The notes under the pieces were generated by a model. It made no database searches. It had not been told where the DNA came from and saw nothing but the letters and a program-made list of their open reading frames with translations. A stretch of DNA of 5,247 bases, from NCBI GenBank assembly GCA_003221375.1, contig QHRI01000219.1, forward strand, positions 1 to 5,247, written 5' to 3'. The position numbers and the translations under genes are program-made. The DNA comes from Verrucomicrobiota bacterium (GTDB lineage: Bacteria; Verrucomicrobiota; Verrucomicrobiia; Chthoniobacterales; UBA10450). Positions 1 to 5,247 of the stretch are shown piece by piece; the first letter of the stretch is position 1; the number at the start of each line of letters is the position of its first letter.

Positions 1-251
1 CGAATTTCCGGAGTGGGCGCCAGGGCTGGATTCCGCAGCCAGTAATGTCCGACCATTCGCTTTTCGGTAGGATTCGCGATTGCCCCGGCCTCCAGCGCTC
101 GCATTGCTGTGAACGCTTTATCGATCTGCGGCCCCATCTTCTCAAAGAAATCATCCGGGAATTTCATCCGGCTGATGTCGAAAGAGAAATCGAGGTCCCG
201 GTAATACAAGAAGTACCGCTGAAAACGCTGCCAGAGTGAAGAGAAGGACAT
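1..251 (-). CDS. Glucose-6-phosphate isomerase-like protein, N-terminal part (runs off the left edge)
   Basis: Reading the minus strand from the ATG at 251-249 gives 83 codons with no stop before the window edge, so only the N-terminus is present. It begins MSFSSLWQRFQRYF, contains DISRMKFPD, and continues with LEAGAIANPTEKRMVGHYW followed by LRNPALAPTPEI. I recognise the GAIANP-E-RMVGHYWLR-P-LAPTPEI block from the N-terminus of glucose-6-phosphate isomerases annotated in Verrucomicrobiota and related phyla. Those enzymes interconvert glucose 6-phosphate and fructose 6-phosphate in cytosolic glycolysis. The catalytic region lies outside the window, so function rests on this N-terminal resemblance alone. 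No clear Shine-Dalgarno site precedes the ATG. The gene is divergent from dltD across 196 bp, and there is no obvious functional link to the dlt genes. Confidence 0.75.
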   Translation of the reverse strand, partial: MSFSSLWQRFQRYFLYYRDLDFSFDISRMKFPDDFFEKMGPQIDKAFTAMRALEAGAIANPTEKRMVGHYWLRNPALAPTPEI

Positions 252-447
252 TGTGTTAAGGATATAAACGACATTTGAGTATCGATCCTCGAGGCTGCAA
301 ATCCAAATAAAACGACATGGGAGGTGGGCCCATCATGGTTAGCCTGCGGGGGTATACGCCGAACGATTTTTCGCGATCGGGTGGTAGGGGGACTCTTAGA
401 TGGAATTCGATTGCAGCGCCAGGTCATGGGAATAGCTTCGCGGTATC
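252..447. other. Divergent intergenic region between the isomerase-like gene and dltD
   Basis: These 196 bp separate two genes reading outward, so promoters for both should lie here. I see no convincing -35/-10 pair on either strand and no strong inverted repeat. Reading frames crossing it do not resemble known proteins. In the dltD frame a TAG at 433-435 sits five codons before the ATG at 448, which fixes dltD as starting at or after 448. The only purine-rich stretch near that start is GGGAA at 428-432, too far upstream for a good Shine-Dalgarno site. Confidence 0.5.
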
Positions 448-1647
448 ATGGTAAGTCTCGAGGCCCGGCAAGGCACTCCGCATTTGTTTGCGGGACTGAT
501 CACTTTCGGATTGGTGGCGGCCGTCTTGTTTTGCGCAGAAATGGCAGCGCTTCATCTCGAACACACGACCATTCGCACGAGCGCTCCCGAGTTGTTCCCG
601 CTTAAAAATCAGGGCCTGGCGTTTCAACGCGCGGCTGCGCGTGCTCCCTACGTATTACCGCTTTACGGTAGCTCGGAATTGACGGCCGTTTTGGTACCGG
701 AGAGGGCGCACATTTTCTTTCGCACTGCTCCAACAGGTTTCCAGGTTTCGCCGGTTGGTGCTGGAGGCGCAAACTCACTGACCATGCTGCAAAAAATTGG
801 CGCGCTCGGTTCAGACTTGCACGGCAAAAAGGTTGCTATCTCGCTTTCGCCGGGCTGGTTTGTAAAGCCCGGTCCCGGGTGGATGGAAGGCTACAGAGGA
901 AATTTTTCGCTGATGGCAGCGAGCGAAATGGTATTCGGGACTGAGCTCGATTTCGAGCTGAAGCGGGATGTTGCTTCACGCATGCTAAAGTGTCCCAGCA
1001 CGCTGGAAGATCATCCATTCCTTGAATTCGCGGTAAAGCAACTGGCTTCGGGAAGTTGGCTCAACCGCGCCGTTTTCTGGATGCTCTGGCCGCTCGGAAA
1101 AGTGCAGACTGCCATTCTGGGATTGCAGGATCATCTTGCGGCGTTTCGGTACATTCAGCATAAGATCGGGCCTGCGCCGGCGCATCATGCTGAGACACTC
1201 GATTGGTCAAAGCTTATCGCAGGCGTAAGCGAAGCTAGGAGCGCCGATGCAAACAAGTTTACAAAAACTTCCACTTTGAACGAAGAAAAAGCGCTTAGTC
1301 GCGACGTCGCGTTTCAAAACGACATGAATGCAGCAGCTGGCTGGGTCGATCTCGAATTGCTCCTGCGTACTCTGGCACGAGTTCACGCTCGGCCATTGCT
1401 GCTTAGTATGCCAATCGCTGGCGGCTTTTACGACGAGCAGGGGATATCGCGTTCAGTTCGCAAAAACTATTATGCAAAACTTCGCTCGCTGTCCCAGCGA
1501 TACCATTTCCCGCTAGTTGAATTTAAGGCGCATGATGAGGACCCGGCTTTTCTTTATCTTCACAAAAGTCATCTCACTGCCAAAGGCTGGATCTATTACG
1601 ATCGTGCGCTTGATGATTTCTTTCAGGGACGCGCCCCGCGGAGTTGA
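448..1647 (+). CDS. dltD: DltD, D-alanyl transfer protein (membrane-anchored SGNH-like esterase)
   Basis: This 399-residue protein matches DltD in length and layout. Residues about 13-35 form one N-terminal membrane segment, and the rest should lie outside the cytoplasmic membrane. YGSSEL at 73-78 is the DltD nucleophile block, with Ser76 at the GDS position. A glycine-rich GAGGANS follows at 104-110, SLSPGWF at 132-138 resembles the family's SPQWF block, and LSMPIAGGFYDEQG (319-332) resembles the PxNGxWYD region. HLTAKGWIYYD at 375-385 carries the presumed catalytic His375. In the known pathway DltD performs the final D-alanine transfer to the envelope polymer. The oddity is that Gram-positive DltD has Asp three residues before this histidine, whereas here that residue is His372. 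ATG 448 is chosen because an in-frame TAG lies just upstream. A 225-bp gap separates it from dltC, so it may be a separate transcript. Confidence 0.9.
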   Translation: MVSLEARQGTPHLFAGLITFGLVAAVLFCAEMAALHLEHTTIRTSAPELFPLKNQGLAFQRAAARAPYVLPLYGSSELTAVLVPERAHIFFRTAPTGFQVSPVGAGGANSLTMLQKIGALGSDLHGKKVAISLSPGWFVKPGPGWMEGYRGNFSLMAASEMVFGTELDFELKRDVASRMLKCPSTLEDHPFLEFAVKQLASGSWLNRAVFWMLWPLGKVQTAILGLQDHLAAFRYIQHKIGPAPAHHAETLDWSKLIAGVSEARSADANKFTKTSTLNEEKALSRDVAFQNDMNAAAGWVDLELLLRTLARVHARPLLLSMPIAGGFYDEQGISRSVRKNYYAKLRSLSQRYHFPLVEFKAHDEDPAFLYLHKSHLTAKGWIYYDRALDDFFQGRAPRS

Positions 1648-1872
1648 TCAAAGCGATGCCTCATATAGCAGCATGCCTAGGCTTCATGTAGGATAACACC
1701 CTACACGATCTCGCTACTTCGGCTCACATGCGTGACCTTACTTGCGGGCATAATCTGCAGTCATCATGGCTTGCACCCGAACTCCCACACCATATTTATT
1801 TTCAAATGTCATAGCGAACAGCATCACCGCGTTGGTTTCGCTCGAGTTCCCAATCGGCGTGATTCATCAGTT
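1648..1872. other. Non-coding gap between dltD and dltC
   Basis: These 225 bp break an otherwise tightly packed locus. They contain an 8-bp palindrome GCCTAGGC (1675-1682) and a 6-bp inverted repeat just after it. The dltC frame stays open upstream to 1732, but that stretch is His-rich and unlike any DltC, so I read it as non-coding. A weak promoter-like pair, TTGCAC (1771-1776) and TATTTA (1793-1798) spaced by 16 bp, lies about 75 bp before the dltC ATG. Each box matches only three of six consensus bases, so it is suggestive at most. The gap plausibly holds a second promoter or a leader for dltC-X-A-B. Confidence 0.45.
1687..1705. repeat. Short inverted repeat in the dltD-dltC gap
   Basis: TGTAGG (1687-1692) is the exact reverse complement of CCTACA (1700-1705), with a 7-base spacer ATAACAC. 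It begins 39 bp after the dltD stop. No T-run follows, so it does not look like an intrinsic terminator. It could be a small operator, an RNA hairpin, or chance, since six-base arms are short. Confidence 0.35.
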
Positions 1873-2127
1873 ATGAATACCGGCTTCCCAGAGAAAGTGT
1901 TACGACTTCTGGAGTCGGTCGCTGAGACCGATGAAGTCCGGAGGAACCTCGAACTGCCTCTGTACGAATCCCAGGTATTGGACTCGATCAAAACGGTGGA
2001 GTTGATGGTCAGGATCGAGGAGGAACTCGGTCTCAAAATTTCCCCGTCGGAGTTCGAGCGCGAAAATTGGGGAACGCCGCGTAAGATCATCGCTGACCTT
2101 GAGAGCCGGGCGCAGGTGACCGTGTGA
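1873..2127 (+). CDS. dltC: DltC, D-alanyl carrier protein
   Basis: This 84-residue acidic four-helix carrier protein is cytosolic. The phosphopantetheine attachment serine is Ser38 in LDS (36-38), followed by IKTVELMVRIEEELG and then ISPSEFERENWGTPRKI. The last block closely matches the DltC pattern VSEFDREEWDTPNKI, which separates DltC from ordinary fatty-acid or polyketide ACPs. DltA charges it with D-alanine and DltB unloads it at the membrane. The frame is open back to an ATG at 1732, but the 47 extra residues have no DltC character, and starting at 1873 gives the usual 78-85 residue length. No Shine-Dalgarno site is visible before 1873. Its stop overlaps the dltX GTG in GTGA (2124-2127), so the two are probably translationally coupled. 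Confidence 0.95.
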   Translation: MNTGFPEKVLRLLESVAETDEVRRNLELPLYESQVLDSIKTVELMVRIEEELGLKISPSEFERENWGTPRKIIADLESRAQVTV

Positions 2128-2261
2128 ATTGGATCAGGGGACATCCGGCGCTGTGGCGAGCGCTGCTGGTTCTGTATTACCTCGCTGTGATTGCGGGCTT
2201 GATCGCCATGTATGGCCGTGGCGACTTTTCCACGCCGCCATTCGTTTATCAGGGTTTTTGA
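2124..2261 (+). CDS. dltX: DltX, D-alanylation microprotein
   Basis: A 45-residue protein starts at GTG 2124, overlaps the dltC stop by four bases, and ends directly against the dltA GTG. A good Shine-Dalgarno sequence, AGGTGA (2114-2119), precedes it by four bases. The N-terminus is short and basic (NWIRGHPALWR), residues about 13-30 form one hydrophobic membrane helix, and the C-terminus is STPPFVYQGF. A single helix ending in PF(I/V)YxxF is the hallmark of DltX, as is its place immediately upstream of dltA. Family knowledge: the C-terminal tyrosine, here Tyr42, is needed for moving D-alanine between DltB and DltD across the membrane. It is short enough to be missed by gene callers. The main uncertainty is that proteins this small give limited similarity, but position and motif agree. 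Confidence 0.88.
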   Translation: MNWIRGHPALWRALLVLYYLAVIAGLIAMYGRGDFSTPPFVYQGF

Positions 2262-3719
2262 GTGAATCTCATCGAACAAATCGATCACTGGGCCCTGAAG
2301 GCTCCGAAAGCGATCGCACACATCAGCGGAGATCGCAGGCTAACCTACGACGAGCTCCGCCGTCGTTCGGACGCCCTCGCCGGCTATCTGACTGATCGCT
2401 TCGGAGCCGATCGCGCTCCAATCGCAGTGCTCGGGCATCGGGAGCCTGAGATGCTGATCGCATTCTTGGGAGCGGTAAAATCCGGCAGACCTTATGTTCC
2501 CCTCGACACGGTATTGCCAGAACAACGCATCGACAAAATTCTGGCGATCTCGCGACCTGCGTTACTTCTGACGCCGGAAGGTGTCGCAAAACTCTCCAGT
2601 TCCGCCGCAGCTGTTCCTGGCATCCCGGCAAAACGCGATGACCCGTTTTATATCTTGTTTACCAGTGGCAGCACCGGTGAGCCGAAAGGCGTTGTCATTA
2701 CGCTCGGATGCCTGGAGCACTTTGTTGCCTGGATGCTTGAGGAACAGAAGTTCATTCCTCTCGGCGAGATCTTCCTGAACACAGCGCCGTTCTCATTCGA
2801 TCTGTCGGTGATGGATTTGTACTGCAGCCTTATGACGGGCGGCACTCTTTTCAGCATCGGCCGCGATCTGGTGGAAAATCCCAAAATGCTTTATCGGGCG
2901 CTTGGAAAATCCGCCGCAACCGCCTGGGTTTCGACACCATCGTTTGCACAGATGTGCCTGGTCGAAGAAAAATTTACAGAAACAATGCTTCCACGCATTC
3001 GCCGTTTTCTTTTTTGCGGTGAAACCCTAGCTGCGCAAACGGCAGCCCGCCTTCTTGAGCGCTTTCCGCAGACCGAAGTGTGGAACATGTATGGCCCGAC
3101 CGAGGCGACGGTAGCCGCCACTTCCGTTCGGATAGATCATTCAATTTTGGAGAAGTATTCGGCGCTGCCAGTGGGATGCGCGATGCCTGGGACCGATATT
3201 TTCGTCGTGAATGGAACTGGCGAAATCCTGCCAGCAAACGAGCGAGGCGAAATTGTCATTGCCGGACCAAATGTGAGCCCAGGTTACCTTGGACGGCCTG
3301 ATCTCACGGCAACCGTCTTTTTTGAGCATCGCGGCCGTCGCGCTTATCGAACCGGCGACCAGGGTCGGTTTCGTGATGACTTACTTTTTTTTGAAGGTCG
3401 CATGGATTCGCAGCTCAAGGTCAGCGGCTACCGCATCGAACCTGGCGATATCGAAGCAAATCTTCTCGCGTTACCGTCTGTAAGAGACGCCGTGGTAACA
3501 CCAGTGATTAAGAACGGCGCAGCCCAATCGCTCGCCGCTTTCGTGGTGCTTAGCAGCCAAACCGAGGCATCGGATTTCGAACTAACACAGTCGCTGCGAC
3601 AGCAACTGGCCGAGCGGCTGCCAGTGTACATGTTGCCGCGCAAATTCGTGTTTCGCGATGCCTTTCCGATGACGGCGAACGGCAAAGTCGATCGAGTCCG
3701 GCTGGCCCAGTCGCTGTGA
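2262..3719 (+). CDS. dltA: DltA, D-alanine--D-alanyl carrier protein ligase
   Basis: This 485-residue cytosolic ANL-superfamily adenylation enzyme converts D-alanine and ATP to D-alanyl-AMP, then loads DltC. The core motifs appear in order: FTSGSTGEPKGV (133-144, phosphate loop), NTAPFSFDLSVMDLY (173-187), NMYGPTEATVA (275-285), YRTGD (362-366), GRMDSQLKVSGYRIEPGDIE (379-398, hinge) and PMTANGKVDR (469-478, with catalytic Lys475). FLFCGETL (249-256) holds Cys252, matching the DltA cysteine that selects D- over L-alanine. Length fits a stand-alone DltA with no condensation or carrier domain, unlike NRPS modules. The GTG start abuts the dltX stop (TGAGTG), with AGGG (2251-2254) as a ribosome site. 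Its end overlaps dltB by GTGA. Confidence 0.95.
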   Translation: MNLIEQIDHWALKAPKAIAHISGDRRLTYDELRRRSDALAGYLTDRFGADRAPIAVLGHREPEMLIAFLGAVKSGRPYVPLDTVLPEQRIDKILAISRPALLLTPEGVAKLSSSAAAVPGIPAKRDDPFYILFTSGSTGEPKGVVITLGCLEHFVAWMLEEQKFIPLGEIFLNTAPFSFDLSVMDLYCSLMTGGTLFSIGRDLVENPKMLYRALGKSAATAWVSTPSFAQMCLVEEKFTETMLPRIRRFLFCGETLAAQTAARLLERFPQTEVWNMYGPTEATVAATSVRIDHSILEKYSALPVGCAMPGTDIFVVNGTGEILPANERGEIVIAGPNVSPGYLGRPDLTATVFFEHRGRRAYRTGDQGRFRDDLLFFEGRMDSQLKVSGYRIEPGDIEANLLALPSVRDAVVTPVIKNGAAQSLAAFVVLSSQTEASDFELTQSLRQQLAERLPVYMLPRKFVFRDAFPMTANGKVDRVRLAQSL

Positions 3720-5194
3720 TTCCTTACGCCGATTTCACCTATTTTGGCCTGCTGCTTTACGCGGTAGTTCCAACACTCATTCTCGGTCTGATTGGCAAAG
3801 CCGGCTGGCGCTGGGCGACGCTCGCGACTGCTGGAATGCTCCTCGTGCAGTATCACGGATTCTTAAACATCCGTCCGCATCTTCCAGTGCGTGAGATCTG
3901 GATCGTCATTGGATTCGCCATCTGGCAGTGGACAACAGTGTTCGTATTCGCAAGAAGCGGGGCACGCGCGGGCTGGCCGTTCTATGTTGCAGTCGCGGTG
4001 GGTCTCCTTCCGCTTGCCGCGTCCAAATTCTTTCCGGTGATGTCACCGAGAAGCGAGTTTGGTTTTCTCGGAATTTCGTACATCACGTTTCGCGCGTTAG
4101 ACGTCGTATTTTGCTTGCGCGATAAAGTCATCGCCCTGCCTGGGACGCTCGATTTTTCGATGTTCCTTTTTTTCTTCCCAACCATTTCAGCGGGACCAAT
4201 TGATCGCTTCCAACGCTTCGCAGGTGAATGGAGAAAGACGCGAACGCGTAATGAATTTCTTGTCGATCTCGATGGCGCGGTGCACCGCATTTTTCGAGGG
4301 TTCTTTTACAAATTCATCATCGCCGCACTGATTAAACAATACTGGCTGGAGCCAGCCGCCAGCAGCGGGAGTTTCGCTGCTTTGGTGAGCTACATGTACG
4401 CCTACAGCTTCTATTTGTTCTTTGATTTTGCGGGCTACAGCGCGTTTGCCATTGCTGTGAGTTATCTTTTCGGCGTCCATACACCGGAAAACTTTAATCG
4501 GCCGTTTCTCGCCCGGAATATCCGCGATTTCTGGAATCGCTGGCACATCACTCTCTCCTTTTGGTTTCGCGACCATGTTTACATGCGCTTTCTCTACGCG
4601 GCGATGCGCGGCAAATGGTTTGCTCATAAGGAGGTCGCCCCAATCGTAGGCTATTTTCTCGCTTTCGGACTAATGGGCCTCTGGCACGGACCTGAGCTTC
4701 ACTACATTGTTTACGGATTTTACCAGGCAGTGTTGCTCTCCGCGTTCCACATTTTTTCTCGTTGGAGTAAGATGCACCGCTATTGGCGTGAGGGTCTGGT
4801 TTCGCGGACGCTGGCTATCTTCGTCACGTTCCAGTTCGTTTGCTTCGGCTTGCTGATTTTTTCGGGGCGCATTGGTGCCGCTCCGCTCCCGCACCATGTC
4901 GGCACCGTTGAGCAGGCCTATTGCCAAGAGATTCGTGGTTGGGTTTGGGACAAAAATCAGCCGAATGTCACAGTGGATGTCGAAGTTTGGGATGGCGACA
5001 GGTACCTGATAAAGGTTTCCGCCAATCAATTTCGGCAGGATCTTGTGGATGCCGGTTATGGAAATGGCCGGCATGGCTTTCGAATTCCGACGCCGCCGCA
5101 ACTCAAAGACCACCGCTCGCATGTGATCCATCTTCGCGTTGCCGGAACAAAGCAGGAGTTAACCCATTCGCCCAAAGTAGTTCACTGCCAATAA
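3716..5194 (+). CDS. dltB: DltB, MBOAT D-alanyl transferase with an extra C-terminal domain
   Basis: This polytopic membrane O-acyltransferase accepts D-alanine from DltC and moves it across the membrane for DltX and DltD. Residues 1 to about 386 form the DltB/MBOAT core, with around ten hydrophobic segments. Signatures are FFPTISAGPIDRFQRF (153-168), FDFAGYSAFAIAVSYLFG (236-253), NFNRPFLARNIRDFWNRWH (259-277) followed by ITLSFWFRDHVYMRF, and GLMGLWHGPELHYIVYGFYQA (318-338, with catalytic-type His324). Standard DltB ends near residue 400. Here residues 396-491 add a separate beta-rich soluble domain (annotated on its own line). The DltC/DltX/DltA neighbours and FWFRDHVY favour DltB over alginate acetylase AlgI. 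The GTG start overlaps the dltA stop in GTGA (3716-3719), with no clear Shine-Dalgarno site, suggesting coupled translation. Confidence 0.93.
   Translation: MIPYADFTYFGLLLYAVVPTLILGLIGKAGWRWATLATAGMLLVQYHGFLNIRPHLPVREIWIVIGFAIWQWTTVFVFARSGARAGWPFYVAVAVGLLPLAASKFFPVMSPRSEFGFLGISYITFRALDVVFCLRDKVIALPGTLDFSMFLFFFPTISAGPIDRFQRFAGEWRKTRTRNEFLVDLDGAVHRIFRGFFYKFIIAALIKQYWLEPAASSGSFAALVSYMYAYSFYLFFDFAGYSAFAIAVSYLFGVHTPENFNRPFLARNIRDFWNRWHITLSFWFRDHVYMRFLYAAMRGKWFAHKEVAPIVGYFLAFGLMGLWHGPELHYIVYGFYQAVLLSAFHIFSRWSKMHRYWREGLVSRTLAIFVTFQFVCFGLLIFSGRIGAAPLPHHVGTVEQAYCQEIRGWVWDKNQPNVTVDVEVWDGDRYLIKVSANQFRQDLVDAGYGNGRHGFRIPTPPQLKDHRSHVIHLRVAGTKQELTHSPKVVHCQ
4901..5191 (+). other. C-terminal appended domain of DltB (GWVWD...HGF type)
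   Basis: Residues 396-492 of the dltB product follow the last membrane helix and the proline-containing linker GRIGAAPLPHH. The domain reads GTVEQAYCQEIRGWVWD, then alternating hydrophobic strands (VTVDVEVWDGDRYL), ANQFRQDL, GYGNGRHGFRI, and VIHLRVAG near the end, closing with a cysteine. I recognise this pattern as a domain attached in one or several copies to secreted or surface proteins and some glycosyltransferases of Gram-negative soil bacteria. Its fold appears to be an all-beta sandwich and its role is not known to me. Cys403 and Cys491, near the two ends, could form a disulfide if the domain lies outside the cytoplasm. The side of the membrane is not settled by the sequence. Confidence 0.75.
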
Positions 5195-5204
5195 TTCGTC
5201 ATTT

Positions 5205-5226
5205 GGCAGGCATGCTGCCTTTCTTT
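5205..5226 (+). terminator. Possible rho-independent terminator after dltB
   Basis: GGCAG (5205-5209) pairs with CTGCC (5215-5219) around a 5-base loop GCATG, followed by TTTCTTT (5220-5226). It begins 10 bases after the dltB stop. The stem is GC-rich but only five base pairs, and the T-tract is interrupted, so it is a weak candidate. Its position at the end of the locus supports it. Confidence 0.45.
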
Positions 5227-5247
5227 GCCGAGGATTCTTCTTGTGGT

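Noticed and set aside
45..239. Plus-strand open frame of 64 codons at the left edge
   Set aside because: It lies antisense to the minus-strand isomerase-like frame, whose protein contains a recognisable conserved block. The plus-strand translation resembles nothing.
1656..1691. An 11-codon frame (ATG to TAG) in the dltD-dltC gap that could be a leader peptide ending at the inverted repeat
   Set aside because: It is too short to distinguish from chance, has no clear ribosome site and no runs of regulatory codons.
1771..1798. Promoter TTGCAC-16-TATTTA ahead of dltC
   Set aside because: Each box matches only three of six consensus bases; too weak to annotate as a promoter, so it is mentioned only within the gap entry.
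1732..1872. N-terminal extension of dltC from the ATG at 1732
   Set aside because: The extra 47 residues are His-rich and unlike any carrier protein, and the 1873 start gives normal DltC length.
3385..3392. Run of eight T's inside dltA as a possible frameshift or phase-variation site
   Set aside because: The frame is intact through it (LLFFEGR continuing into the hinge motif), and Leu-Phe-Phe codons explain the run.
2262..3719. Non-ribosomal peptide synthetase adenylation module
   Set aside because: The A-domain is stand-alone, carries the DltA-type FCGE cysteine, and sits among dltC, dltX and dltB.
3716..5194. AlgI-type alginate or polysaccharide O-acetyltransferase
   Set aside because: MBOAT motifs are shared, but coupling to dltA/dltC/dltX and a DltD-type partner rather than AlgJ/AlgX favours DltB.

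Overview
The window holds an essentially complete D-alanylation (dlt) locus on the + strand. To its left, on the - strand, is the 5' end of a divergent gene that resembles glucose-6-phosphate isomerase. In window order the dlt genes are dltD (448-1647), a 225-bp gap, dltC (1873-2127), a 45-codon dltX (2124-2261), dltA (2262-3719) and dltB (3716-5194). The Gram-positive order is X-A-B-C-D. Here X-A-B is kept intact, but D and C lie upstream of it.

From family knowledge, DltA adenylates D-alanine and loads it onto the phosphopantetheine of DltC. The membrane acyltransferase DltB takes D-alanine from DltC. The DltX microprotein, with its conserved C-terminal tyrosine, and the extracytoplasmic esterase-like DltD then pass it to an envelope polymer. 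Each component shows recognisable motifs: the A-domain cores and the DltA-type FCGE in DltA; LDS in DltC; FVYxxF at the C-terminus of DltX; RWH and LWHG in DltB; GSSEL in DltD. dltC, dltX, dltA and dltB are translationally packed by GTGA overlaps or direct abutment, and X, A and B all start with GTG.

Two features depart from the textbook system. DltB carries about 100 extra C-terminal residues forming a separate beta-rich domain (GWVWD ... HGF type) that standard DltB lacks. In DltD the position where Gram-positive enzymes have the triad aspartate (D-x-x-H) appears to be a histidine.

The organism is probably Gram-negative, and a soil-type Verrucomicrobiota or a relative is my best guess. This rests on the N-terminus of the isomerase-like protein, weak or absent Shine-Dalgarno sites at several starts, and the kind of domain fused to DltB. 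It is an inference from memory of protein styles, not a computed classification. If correct, the natural acceptor of the D-alanine is unknown, because such bacteria lack teichoic acids.

The 252-447 region between the divergent genes and the 1648-1872 gap hold no gene I can support. A short GC-rich hairpin followed by a T-rich run after dltB may end the operon.
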